Source: Kiloniellales bacterium (GTDB taxonomy: Bacteria > Pseudomonadota > Alphaproteobacteria > Kiloniellales > JAKSDN01). Taken from it: DNA of 13,813 nucleotides. Below the pieces are notes generated by a model, which was not told the origin of the DNA, searched no databases, and was given only the letters and a program-made list of their open reading frames with translations. Position 1 is the stretch's first letter; the number at the start of each line of letters is the position of its first letter. Where the stretch lies: the NCBI GenBank assembly GCA_022360075.1, contig JAKSDN010001526.1, positions 1-13,813 on the forward strand. The letters run 5' to 3'. The translations under genes and the position numbers were made by a program. Below, piece after piece: positions 7,288-13,358 of the stretch.

Positions 7288-7716
7288 ATGCGCCACGGCC
7301 TGAGCTATCGCAAGTTCAACCGCACGTCGGAGCATCGCAAGGCGATGTTCGGCAACATGGCGGCCTCGCTGCTCAAGCACGAGCAGATCAAGACCACCTT
7401 GCCGAAGGCCAAGGACCTGCGGCGCTTCGTCGACCGATTGATCACGCTCGGCAAGCGCGGTGACCTGCACGCCCGCCGCCAGGCACTGGCGGTCCTGCGC
7501 GACCGCCAGATCACGGCCAAGCTGTTCGGCGAGCTGGCCGAACGCTACAAGGAGCGGCCGGGCGGCTACACGCGGGTCCTGAAGGCCGGGTTCCGCTACG
7601 GCGACATGGCACCGATGGCCGTGATCGAGCTGGTCGAGCGCAATCCCGAAGCCAAGGGACAGGACTCGGGCCCGACCCAGGACGCTGAGGAAGACGGCGA
7701 GGGCGGCGAGGACTAG
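7288..7716 (+). CDS. rplQ: 50S ribosomal protein L17
   Basis: L17 lies near the peptide exit of the 50S subunit. The ATG at 7288, preceded by AAAGGGA, gives 142 residues starting [20 protein letters not shown]. It continues with [20 protein letters not shown] and [20 protein letters not shown], the canonical L17 core. [20 protein letters not shown] and [10 protein letters not shown] complete the family domain. The last roughly 25 residues are an acidic tail ([11 protein letters not shown]), seen in many alphaproteobacterial L17 proteins. It is the last gene of the ribosomal operon and is followed at once by an intrinsic terminator. Confidence 0.98.
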   Translation: MRHGLSYRKFNRTSEHRKAMFGNMAASLLKHEQIKTTLPKAKDLRRFVDRLITLGKRGDLHARRQALAVLRDRQITAKLFGELAERYKERPGGYTRVLKAGFRYGDMAPMAVIELVERNPEAKGQDSGPTQDAEEDGEGGED

Positions 7717-7740
7717 AGCCTCGGTCAGGACGCTTGAGAG

Positions 7741-7774
7741 GGGGCAGCCGTTCGCGGCTGCCTTCTGTCGTTTT
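7741..7774 (+). terminator. Rho-independent terminator of the ribosomal operon
   Basis: GGCAGCCG (7743-7750) and CGGCTGCC (7755-7762) form a perfect 8-bp stem capped by a TTCG tetraloop. G-T pairs below extend it. It is followed by TTCTGTCGTTTT (7763-7774). It begins 24 bases after the rplQ stop. The stable tetraloop and T-rich tail make this the clearest terminator in the window, although the U tract is interrupted. Confidence 0.85.
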
Positions 7775-7861
7775 GGCCCAGCCTTCTCCCATTGCAAGGT
7801 CCAATGGCAGGAGTCATGGGTCCTGACGTTTGATGCTCTTGAGGTTTCCATGCCCTGTCCC

Positions 7862-7952
7862 CCTCATGCTGAGCTTGTCGAAGCATGAGGATTGCTCGGA
7901 GCAAGGGCCGACGTCAGAGCTATCCTCACCCTTCGACAGGCTCAGGATGAGG
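7862..7952. repeat. Pair of 29-nt palindromic repeat units in inverted orientation (REP-like)
   Basis: Unit one (7862-7890) has perfect 9-bp ends CCTCATGCT/AGCATGAGG around GAGCTTGTCGA. Unit two (7924-7952) starts CCTCACCCTTCGACAGG and ends CTCAGGATGAGG. The reverse complement of unit one matches unit two at 25 of 29 positions, so the pair forms a large inverted repeat with a 33-base spacer. The TTCGACA-GCTCAG core resembles intergenic repeats I recall as widespread in proteobacterial genomes. It lies in the rplQ-protease spacer (7717-8078), which otherwise shows only the terminator and no convincing gene; I found no strong promoter for the protease. Confidence 0.7.
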
Positions 7953-8078
7953 CGATTGGGATGACAGCGATTGGCGTTAAGCGGCGTTTGAACGCGACCC
8001 GGGAGTCAACGTCAATGACCCTTGGTGTAAGATGTCGCAGCGGGACCGCCGCTTCCCACCCGAGACGGAGGTAACGAA

Positions 8079-9506
8079 GTGTCGCCGCTAAACCGGCTTG
8101 CCTGCCTGGTCGCCTTGCTCCTGGGGATCTCCCTGGCGCCGCCGGCGCTGGCGGCCGAAAGCAAGCAGGTGCCGCAGTCGCGGGCCGAGATCCAGCTCTC
8201 CTTCGCACCGGTCGTCAAAGCGGCCGCGCCGGCCGTCGTCAACATCTACACCAAGCGGACCGTGAGCCGCCACTCCGGCTTCTCGCCGATGTTCGACGAC
8301 CCGTTCTTCAAGCGTTTCTTCGGCGAAGGCTTCGGCTTCTTCGGCATGCCGAGGGACCGGGTGCAGAATTCTCTGGGCTCGGGCGTCATCGTCGATCCGG
8401 AAGGCCTGATCGTCACCAATTTCCACGTCATCAAGGAGGCCGATCAGATCCGTGCGGTGCTGAGCGACCGGCGCGAGTTCGAGGCCGAGATCATGCTGGC
8501 CGACGAGGACACCGATCTGGCGGTCTTGCGCCTCGTGGCCGACGGCGAGCGCTTCCGGGCCTTGGAATTCGGCGATTCCGACGCCATCGAGGTCGGCGAT
8601 CTGGTCCTGGCGATCGGCAATCCCTTCGGCGTGGGCCAGACCGTGACATCGGGGATCATCTCGGCCCTGGCGCGCACGCAAGCCGGGATCAGCGACTACA
8701 GCTTCTTCATCCAGACCGACGCGGCGATCAATCCGGGCAACTCCGGCGGCGCCCTGGTCACACTCGACGGGCGGCTGGTCGGCATCAACACGGCGATCTT
8801 CTCGCGCGGCGGCGGCTCGATCGGCATCGGCTTTGCGGTGCCGGCGAACATGGTGCGCACCGTGGTCGCGAGCGCGCGCAGCGGCGGCCGGATCATGCGT
8901 CCCTGGCCCGGGCTCGTCGGGCAGGCGGTGACCTCGGACCTCGCCGAGGGCTTCGGCCTGCAGCGGCCGGGCGGCGTGATCGTCAGCCGCACCTACGACA
9001 GCGGGCCGGCGGCGCGCGCCGGCATCCGCAAGGGCGACGTCATCCTCACGGTCGAGGGCCGCCCCGTGGAGGACTTCCAGGCGCTGCGCTACCGCCTGGC
9101 GACCCGCGAGCTCGGCAGCGAGGCGGAGGTCGAAGTCTGGCGCAACGGCGCGCCAATCCGGCTTGCCATGGCCATGGAGGAAGCGCCGGAGACGCCGCCG
9201 CGGCAGGAGACCCTGCTCCGCGGCCGTCACCCCTTCGCCGGCGCGCGCATGGCGAATCTCTCGCCCGCTTTGGCGGAGGAGCTCGATCTGGTGGGCATTT
9301 GGGAGGGGGTCATCATCACCGGCATCTCGCGCGGCAGCACGGCCGCCCGCATAGGCTTCCGCCCCGGCGATGTCATCCTCGCGATCAACGGCAGCACGGT
9401 CGAGCAGCTCGACGACCTGGTTCCGCTCCTGGGAGACGCGCTACCGCGCTGGGCCGTCAGCTTTCGCCGCGACGGCCGCGTGCGGACCGTCGAGATCGGC
9501 GGCTGA
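8079..9506 (+). CDS. Periplasmic Do/HtrA-type serine protease with two PDZ domains
   Basis: This is an envelope quality-control protease of the DegP/DegQ family (trypsin-like S1C). The GTG at 8079 has GGAGG six bases upstream. Residues 1-25 are a signal peptide (hydrophobic LACLVALLLGISLAPP, cleavage near ALA-AE). The catalytic triad is visible as His116 in VTNFHVI, Asp146 in DTDLAVLR and Ser222 in NPGNSGGAL. IGNPFGVGQTVTSGIISAL is also typical. PDZ1 covers about residues 275-365 (GPAARAGIRKGDVILTVEGR) and PDZ2 about 385-472 (AARIGFRPGDVILAINGS). The 475-residue length fits. TNFHV replaces the more common TNNHV, a tolerated variation. It follows the operon terminator and lies 30 bases before rarA, so the two may be co-transcribed. 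Whether it is degP or degQ cannot be decided, so no symbol is given. Confidence 0.95.
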   Translation: MSPLNRLACLVALLLGISLAPPALAAESKQVPQSRAEIQLSFAPVVKAAAPAVVNIYTKRTVSRHSGFSPMFDDPFFKRFFGEGFGFFGMPRDRVQNSLGSGVIVDPEGLIVTNFHVIKEADQIRAVLSDRREFEAEIMLADEDTDLAVLRLVADGERFRALEFGDSDAIEVGDLVLAIGNPFGVGQTVTSGIISALARTQAGISDYSFFIQTDAAINPGNSGGALVTLDGRLVGINTAIFSRGGGSIGIGFAVPANMVRTVVASARSGGRIMRPWPGLVGQAVTSDLAEGFGLQRPGGVIVSRTYDSGPAARAGIRKGDVILTVEGRPVEDFQALRYRLATRELGSEAEVEVWRNGAPIRLAMAMEEAPETPPRQETLLRGRHPFAGARMANLSPALAEELDLVGIWEGVIITGISRGSTAARIGFRPGDVILAINGSTVEQLDDLVPLLGDALPRWAVSFRRDGRVRTVEIGG

Positions 9507-9536
9507 CGTGGCCTCAGAGGGACGGAAGGCAGCGGG

Positions 9537-10844
9537 GTGAGCGGGCTCTTCGAGGCGCAGGCACCGCGGCCCTTGGCCGACCGGCTGCGCCCACAGCGCC
9601 TCGCGGAGGTCGTCGGACAGGACCACCTGCTCGCCGGCGAGGCCCCGATCGGGCGTATGCTTGCCGCCGGGCGTCTCGGCTCCATGGTGCTCTGGGGGCC
9701 GCCGGGCAGCGGCAAGACGACCATCGCACGGTTGCTGGCCGACGTCAGCGACTACGCCTTCGAGCCGCTCTCGGCGGTCTTCTCCGGCGTCGCCGACCTG
9801 CGCAAGGTCTTCCAGCGGGCCAAGGAGCGTCGGCTGGCGGGGCAGGGCACGCTGCTCTTCATCGACGAGATCCACCGCTTCAATCGGGCCCAGCAGGACG
9901 GCTTCCTGCCCTACGTGGAGGACGGCACGGTCATCCTGGTCGGCGCCACGACGGAAAACCCTTCCTTCGAGCTCAACGCGGCCCTGCTGTCGCGCTGCCA
10001 GGTCTTCGTGCTGCATCGCCTGGGCCCGGACTCGCTGGAAGAGCTGCTGCGCCGTGCCGAGGCCGAGATCGGCCGCGAACTGCCGCTGACGGCGGAGGCG
10101 CGCGCCGCCCTGATCGCCATGGCCGACGGTGACGGCCGCTACCTGCTCAACCTGGCCGAGGAGCTCTGCGATCTGCCCGCGGGCGATGCCGTGGATGCCG
10201 CCGGTCTGGCCGCCGTCGTGCAGAAGCGTGCGCCGCTGTACGACAAGGCCCAGGAAGGCCACTACAACCTGATCAGCGCTCTGCACAAGTCGCTGCGCGG
10301 CTCCGACTGTGACGCGGCGCTCTACTGGATGGCGCGCATGCTGAGCGCGGGCGAGGACCCGAACTACGTCGCCCGCCGCCTGGTCCGCTTCGCCGTGGAG
10401 GACATCGGTCTCGCCGATCCGGTCGCCCTGACCCAGAGCATCGCCGCCTGGCAAGCCTACGAGCGGCTGGGCAGCCCCGAGGGCGAGCTGGCGCTGGCCC
10501 AGGCGGCGATTTATCTGGCGACGGCGCCGAAATCGAACGCCGCATACCGGGCCTTCGGTCAGGCGGCGAAGGCGGCCAAGGAGACCGGCTCGCTGATGCC
10601 GCCGCAACACATCCTCAACGCGCCGACCCGCCTGATGAAGGAGCTGGGCTACGGCGCCGGCTATGCCTACGACCATGACCAGCCCGAGGCTTTCTCGGGC
10701 CAGGACTACTTTCCCGAGGACATGGCCCGGCGCGCCTTTTATCAGCCCGTCGAGCGGGGATTCGAGCGCGAGGTCCGCAAGCGTCTCGCCTATTGGGCCA
10801 AGCTGCGCAACGAACGGACCGATTCGTCCGACAGCGAGCCTTAG
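9537..10844 (+). CDS. rarA: Replication-associated recombination protein A (AAA+ ATPase)
   Basis: RarA (MgsA) is a clamp-loader-like AAA+ ATPase acting at stalled replication forks. The GTG at 9537, with GGAAGG upstream, gives 435 residues starting MSGLFEAQAPRPLADRLRP, then the family motif EVVGQDHLL. Walker A is GPPGSGKT (54-61), Walker B LLFIDEIHRFN (106-116), and sensor 1 GATTENPSFELN (136-147). SRCQVFVL (152-159) leads to the lid. The C-terminal region includes GSDCDAALYWMARMLSAGED, VRFAVEDIGLADP and MPPQHILNAPTRLMKELGYG, then the YFPEDM motif near the end, as in RarA. It ends in TTAG, which overlaps the stop codon of the convergent DUF1223 gene by 4 bases. Confidence 0.97.
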   Translation: MSGLFEAQAPRPLADRLRPQRLAEVVGQDHLLAGEAPIGRMLAAGRLGSMVLWGPPGSGKTTIARLLADVSDYAFEPLSAVFSGVADLRKVFQRAKERRLAGQGTLLFIDEIHRFNRAQQDGFLPYVEDGTVILVGATTENPSFELNAALLSRCQVFVLHRLGPDSLEELLRRAEAEIGRELPLTAEARAALIAMADGDGRYLLNLAEELCDLPAGDAVDAAGLAAVVQKRAPLYDKAQEGHYNLISALHKSLRGSDCDAALYWMARMLSAGEDPNYVARRLVRFAVEDIGLADPVALTQSIAAWQAYERLGSPEGELALAQAAIYLATAPKSNAAYRAFGQAAKAAKETGSLMPPQHILNAPTRLMKELGYGAGYAYDHDQPEAFSGQDYFPEDMARRAFYQPVERGFEREVRKRLAYWAKLRNERTDSSDSEP

Positions 10845-11659
10845 GACGCGACTTCCGGGCAGTAGGCGGCGCCGAGAAAAGGCCCGAGGTCCGCGTTCTG
10901 AACCAGAATGGCGCAGCCCTCATCGGCAGCCAGCCCCGGCTTGGCAAGCTCGATTGAAGAAGCGCGGCCCGACCAGTCGCCGATCGCGCGCAGCTCCGTG
11001 ACGATGTTGTGGTTGGCGAGCGTCTTGCCCTTGTTCTCCCCGGCCACCACATCGGTGACCTTGGCACGCTTGAAGCGCGCCAGCCAGACGGTGCCGCCCG
11101 CCGGCAGATCGCCGTCGAGGAAGACCCGGAGCGACCGGTCTCGCCGCGACTCGACCTTGACCGTGAGTGGATGCGGTCCGGCGGACTGGGCCAGGGCGAT
11201 GGCGTTGAGAACGGCCCTGCGCCGGCTGCCGACCGCGTCGTGCGTCCCCGCGATCACCATCTGCGGCGTATAGACCCGGCTGCTCTCCAGATGCTGCGCA
11301 TAGAGCCTTTGTCGCTGGCTATAGGCGGGGTCTGAGAAGGGGTCCTTCCATTGGCCCGCCGAGCCGTAGACGAGGTCGTTCCAGTAATCGACATGGAACT
11401 CAAGCGCGATCACGTCGCGTCGTTCTGCAAGTTCTCCGAGAAATGCCTCGGCCGGCGGGCAAGAGTAGCAGGCCTGCGAGGTGAAGAGCTCGACCACGAC
11501 GGGACGCTGGCCGGGGGTGGGATCGGCCACCACCGCGTCGCCGGAAAGCAGCGCCAAGAACAGGGCGGCGGCGGCATAGGCCTTGTAGCGGGCCCGCGGT
11601 CCGGTTGGGCTTGTCGGGCCCGGGCATCGAGAGCTTTGCACATTGCGTAGGGCTGCCAT
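10841..11659 (-). CDS. DUF1223 family protein, secreted or membrane-anchored thioredoxin-like fold
   Basis: The sequence matches the DUF1223 family, which has no firmly established function. The diagnostic stretch VVVELFTSQACYSCPPAEAF contains a CxxC pair (Cys64 and Cys67 from my start), suggesting a thioredoxin-like fold. It is followed by ALEFHVDYWNDLVY and WKDPFSDPAYSQRQRLYAQH, both typical. I chose the ATG at 11659 (272 residues) because AGGCAAGG lies just upstream. An ATG at 11695 and a TTG at 11710 remain possible. A hydrophobic stretch at about residues 24-45 (AYAAAALFLALLSGDAVVA) after an Arg-containing segment looks like a signal peptide or anchor, so the domain would be periplasmic. 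Two further Cys lie near the C-terminus. It is transcribed divergently from the isochorismatase-family gene and overlaps the end of rarA. Confidence 0.85.
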   Translation of the reverse strand: MAALRNVQSSRCPGPTSPTGPRARYKAYAAAALFLALLSGDAVVADPTPGQRPVVVELFTSQACYSCPPAEAFLGELAERRDVIALEFHVDYWNDLVYGSAGQWKDPFSDPAYSQRQRLYAQHLESSRVYTPQMVIAGTHDAVGSRRRAVLNAIALAQSAGPHPLTVKVESRRDRSLRVFLDGDLPAGGTVWLARFKRAKVTDVVAGENKGKTLANHNIVTELRAIGDWSGRASSIELAKPGLAADEGCAILVQNADLGPFLGAAYCPEVAS

Positions 11660-11715
11660 GAAACCTTGCCTGTTGCTCCAGACTGACCGTTCCATAATGT
11701 TTCGCGACAATCCTA

Positions 11716-11751
11716 CAGCATGTTGGTGGATCGCCCGCTAACAGCATGCTG
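11716..11751. promoter_or_regulatory. Pair of 10-bp palindromic sites between divergent genes
   Basis: CAGCATGTTG (11716-11725) and CAGCATGCTG (11742-11751) are 26 bases apart centre to centre. The second is a perfect palindrome and the first differs from it by one base. They lie in the region between the DUF1223 start (11659, minus) and the favoured isochorismatase-family start (11785, plus). Two similar sites about 2.5 helical turns apart suggest an operator for a dimeric regulator. No regulator gene is adjacent, so this is inference. Confidence 0.35.
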
Positions 11752-11784
11752 ACGAAGGTGCAAATTTTCGAGAGATCATTGCGT

Positions 11785-12450
11785 ATGGCGGATTATCTGA
11801 GGCCCGAACGCGATCGCGTCGCCCTTCTAACGATCAACGCGCAGAGGGACTTCACCGCCAAGGGATCGCCGCTGAGGGCCTGTGGGGTCGAGCGGGCGGT
11901 GCCGAAAATGGGGCGCTTGGCCACGGCTTTCCGGGCCTTCGGAGCGCCCATTTTTCATGCGGTTAGGCTCTACCGCCCCGATGGCTCGAACGTCGACAGT
12001 TTTCGCCGCCAGGCGGTCGAGGAGGGCTTGCGCGTGCTCATGCCCGGCACCTCGGGAGTCGAGTTGATCGAGCAGGTCAAGCCGGCGGCCGACATTCGCC
12101 TTGTGCCGCGCCTCTTGTTCGACGGCGAGTTTCAGGCCTTCGAGCCGCGCGAGTGGAGCTTCTACAAGCCGCGCTGGGGCGCCTTTCACGACACGGGCCT
12201 GGAAGACCGGTTGCGGCAGGCCGGGGCAACCACGCTGGTTATCTGTGGTTGCAATTTCTCAACCAGTGGTCGCGCGACGGTCTATGAGGCCGGCGCCCGC
12301 GATTTCCGTGTGATTCTCGTGCCCGACGCTCTGACCGGCGCCGACGAGAGCGCGATCCGCGAGATGGGGCGGATCGGCATCTACCTGATGAACACCGACG
12401 ATTGCATCGGCTGGCTCAATGGCCCCAAGCGAGGCTCGGCCGCGGCTTAG
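11785..12450 (+). CDS. Isochorismatase-family (cysteine hydrolase-like) protein lacking the usual catalytic Asp and Cys
   Basis: The fold is that of the isochorismatase/nicotinamidase family: a first strand VALLTINAQRDF, then GAPIFHAVRLYRPDGSN, FYKPRWGAF and TTLVICGCNFSTSGRATVYE. Using the ATG at 11785 the protein has 221 residues. An ATG at 11746 would add 13 residues, but those codons (AGA, TCA, TTG, ATT) are unlike the gene body. In the family the triad is Asp, Lys, Cys. Here the Asp position is Asn18 (AAC), the Lys is kept (Lys128), and the Cys position is Ser161 (AGT). Each change is one base from the expected codon. Cys154 and Cys156 are nearby but offset. It may be a non-catalytic homologue, have a different activity (some isochorismatases such as PhzD lack the Cys), or be decaying. 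Substrate unknown. Confidence 0.82.
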   Translation: MADYLRPERDRVALLTINAQRDFTAKGSPLRACGVERAVPKMGRLATAFRAFGAPIFHAVRLYRPDGSNVDSFRRQAVEEGLRVLMPGTSGVELIEQVKPAADIRLVPRLLFDGEFQAFEPREWSFYKPRWGAFHDTGLEDRLRQAGATTLVICGCNFSTSGRATVYEAGARDFRVILVPDALTGADESAIREMGRIGIYLMNTDDCIGWLNGPKRGSAAA

Positions 12451-12529
12451 GTCCACTGCGCCTTTCGCGATTTTGGGAGAGCTTGCCCGCGAGACAGGAA
12501 CTCGGGGCGGCGCTTGGATGAGGGGCCGG

Positions 12530-12643
12530 CTAGGCCTTGAAGATGCTCAAGGCGATGATGGAGAGCAGAAGGCCGAGCATCACGTATTCGATCATGGTCT
12601 CTCCCGACTGATCCTCAATGAATGCGCCGAGCCTGGATCTCAT
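12530..12643 (-). CDS. Very short Flp-type (type IVb) pilin-like peptide, 37 residues
   Basis: This small gene reads MRSRLGAFIEDQSG, then ETMIEYVMLGLLLSIIALSI, then FKA and TAG. It follows the Flp/Fap prepilin plan: a short polar leader ending in Gly, cleavage expected after Gly14, Glu at +5 and Tyr at +6 of the mature part (ETMIEY), then one hydrophobic helix. Typical Flp has DESGATAIEYGLIAA. GGGAG lies 7 bases before the ATG, and a good promoter lies about 28 bases further upstream. The mature peptide would be only 23 residues, far shorter than ordinary Flp pilins (about 40-50), and lacks the region after the helix. No tad secretion genes are in the window. It may be a minor or degenerate pilin or a membrane peptide. 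The family match is by motif only. Confidence 0.68.
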   Translation of the reverse strand: MRSRLGAFIEDQSGETMIEYVMLGLLLSIIALSIFKA

Positions 12644-12972
12644 ACCGCATCTCCCGCGCCCCAGCTTGGCTTAATAGATTATAAACTTTTCGATAAAATT
12701 CAATCAAAATGAAGCAGAAGTCCAAGTTAATTTCGTTAGTCAATAATATTAACCTTAATTCCTCAAATATTTACTGAAGATATAGGGAGCCAGGCAGGCC
12801 TGTGGTGTGACCAAGAAGTGATTTGTTCACTGGGGCGGAAGGTGATTTACGAGGCAGCGTATGCCTTGCGTTTGCCCCTTTCAGCGCGCTTTGCTAGGAC
12901 AGCAAGCAACCGGCGTGAAAAGCCGCGTGATCGCCGATCCGCGTTAGGCGAGTAGCATCAGAGGGGGTTGCC
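12644..12972. other. Gene-free spacer with an AT-rich island between the Flp-like gene and crcB
   Basis: The spacer contains the minus-strand promoter described separately. From 12671 to 12780, 84 of 110 bases are A or T by hand count, in marked contrast to the GC-rich surroundings. The remainder (about 12781-12960) returns to ordinary composition. I see no convincing gene on either strand, no intrinsic terminator, and no match to the fluoride riboswitch pattern before crcB. No strong plus-strand promoter for crcB is evident. Confidence 0.7.
12678..12707 (-). promoter_or_regulatory. Promoter for the Flp-like small gene
   Basis: On the minus strand TTGATT (+ strand 12702-12707) and a perfect TATAAT (+ strand 12678-12683) are 18 bases apart. 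Transcription would start near 12671, giving a leader of about 28 bases with a Shine-Dalgarno (GGGAG, + strand 12651-12655) before the ATG at 12643. Because the region is AT-rich, promoter-like hexamers are more likely by chance; the correct position and orientation support it. Confidence 0.6.
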
Positions 12973-13353
12973 GTGAAGGTTCTCTTGGCCGTGGCCGCGG
13001 GCGGGGCCATCGGGGCGGTGGGCCGTTATCTCCTCGTCACCCAGGTGGGCCATTGGTTCGGAACCGCGTTCCCCCTCGGCACCATCGTCGTCAACGTGCT
13101 GGGATCCTTTATCCTTGGTGCCTTGGTCGAGATCATGGCACTGGCCTGGTCGCCATCGCTCGAGCTTCGCGCACTCCTGACCGTGGGCGTTCTCGGCGCC
13201 TTCACCACGTTCTCGACCTTCTCGATGGACGTGGTCCTGCTGCACGAGCGCGGCGCGACGCTGCAGGCCGCCGGCTACATCCTGGTCTCGGTGATCCTGT
13301 CGATCGCCGCCTTCTTCGCGGCCATGCGGCTTTTCCGCGTCATCCTGCCCTGA
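12973..13353 (+). CDS. crcB: Fluoride efflux channel FluC/CrcB
   Basis: FluC proteins are small inner-membrane fluoride channels that work as dual-topology dimers and protect against fluoride toxicity. The GTG at 12973 follows GAGGGG by 6 bases. The 126-residue product has four hydrophobic segments. The conserved motifs are GGAIGAVGRYLL in TM1, GTIVVNVLGSFILGAL in TM2 (with the conserved Asn), and GVLGAFTTFSTFSMD in TM3, the Phe-containing TTFSTF segment lining the pore. The final segment spans about residues 98-122. A single gene rather than a crcB pair implies a homodimer. No fluoride riboswitch pattern is seen upstream. It lies 5 bases before the pseudouridine synthase gene, suggesting one transcript. 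Confidence 0.95.
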   Translation: MKVLLAVAAGGAIGAVGRYLLVTQVGHWFGTAFPLGTIVVNVLGSFILGALVEIMALAWSPSLELRALLTVGVLGAFTTFSTFSMDVVLLHERGATLQAAGYILVSVILSIAAFFAAMRLFRVILP

Positions 13354-13358
13354 AGGGG

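Noticed and set aside
6583..7851. A long minus-strand open frame over rpoA, rplQ and the terminator
   Set aside because: It crosses two certain genes and a terminator on the other strand, and its translation has no recognisable domain.
7988..8033. Promoter for the protease (TTGAAC at 7988 with TAAGAT at 8028)
   Set aside because: The spacing between the boxes is 34 bases, far too long, and no better -35 box lies at 16-18 bases from TAAGAT.
7892..8074. Possible 60-codon gene between the repeats and the protease
   Set aside because: Its frame is made largely of the repeat unit and spacer; no Shine-Dalgarno and no family resemblance.
8088..9230. A long minus-strand open frame over the Do-like protease
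   Set aside because: Low-complexity Arg/Ala/Asp translation without motifs, fully opposite a certain gene.
9441..10676. A long minus-strand open frame over rarA
   Set aside because: Shadow of rarA with no motif or plausible ribosome-binding context.
12719..12765. CtrA-type TTAA-N7-TTAA binding sites
   Set aside because: Several TTAA words occur in the AT-rich island but none that I found has the required 7-base spacing.
12709..12777. A 22-codon plus-strand frame (MKQKSKLISL...) in the AT-rich island
   Set aside because: No Shine-Dalgarno and AT-driven codon content unlike any real gene here.
12781..12972. Fluoride riboswitch before crcB
   Set aside because: I looked for the conserved crcB-motif segments before the gene and found no convincing match or pseudoknot arrangement.
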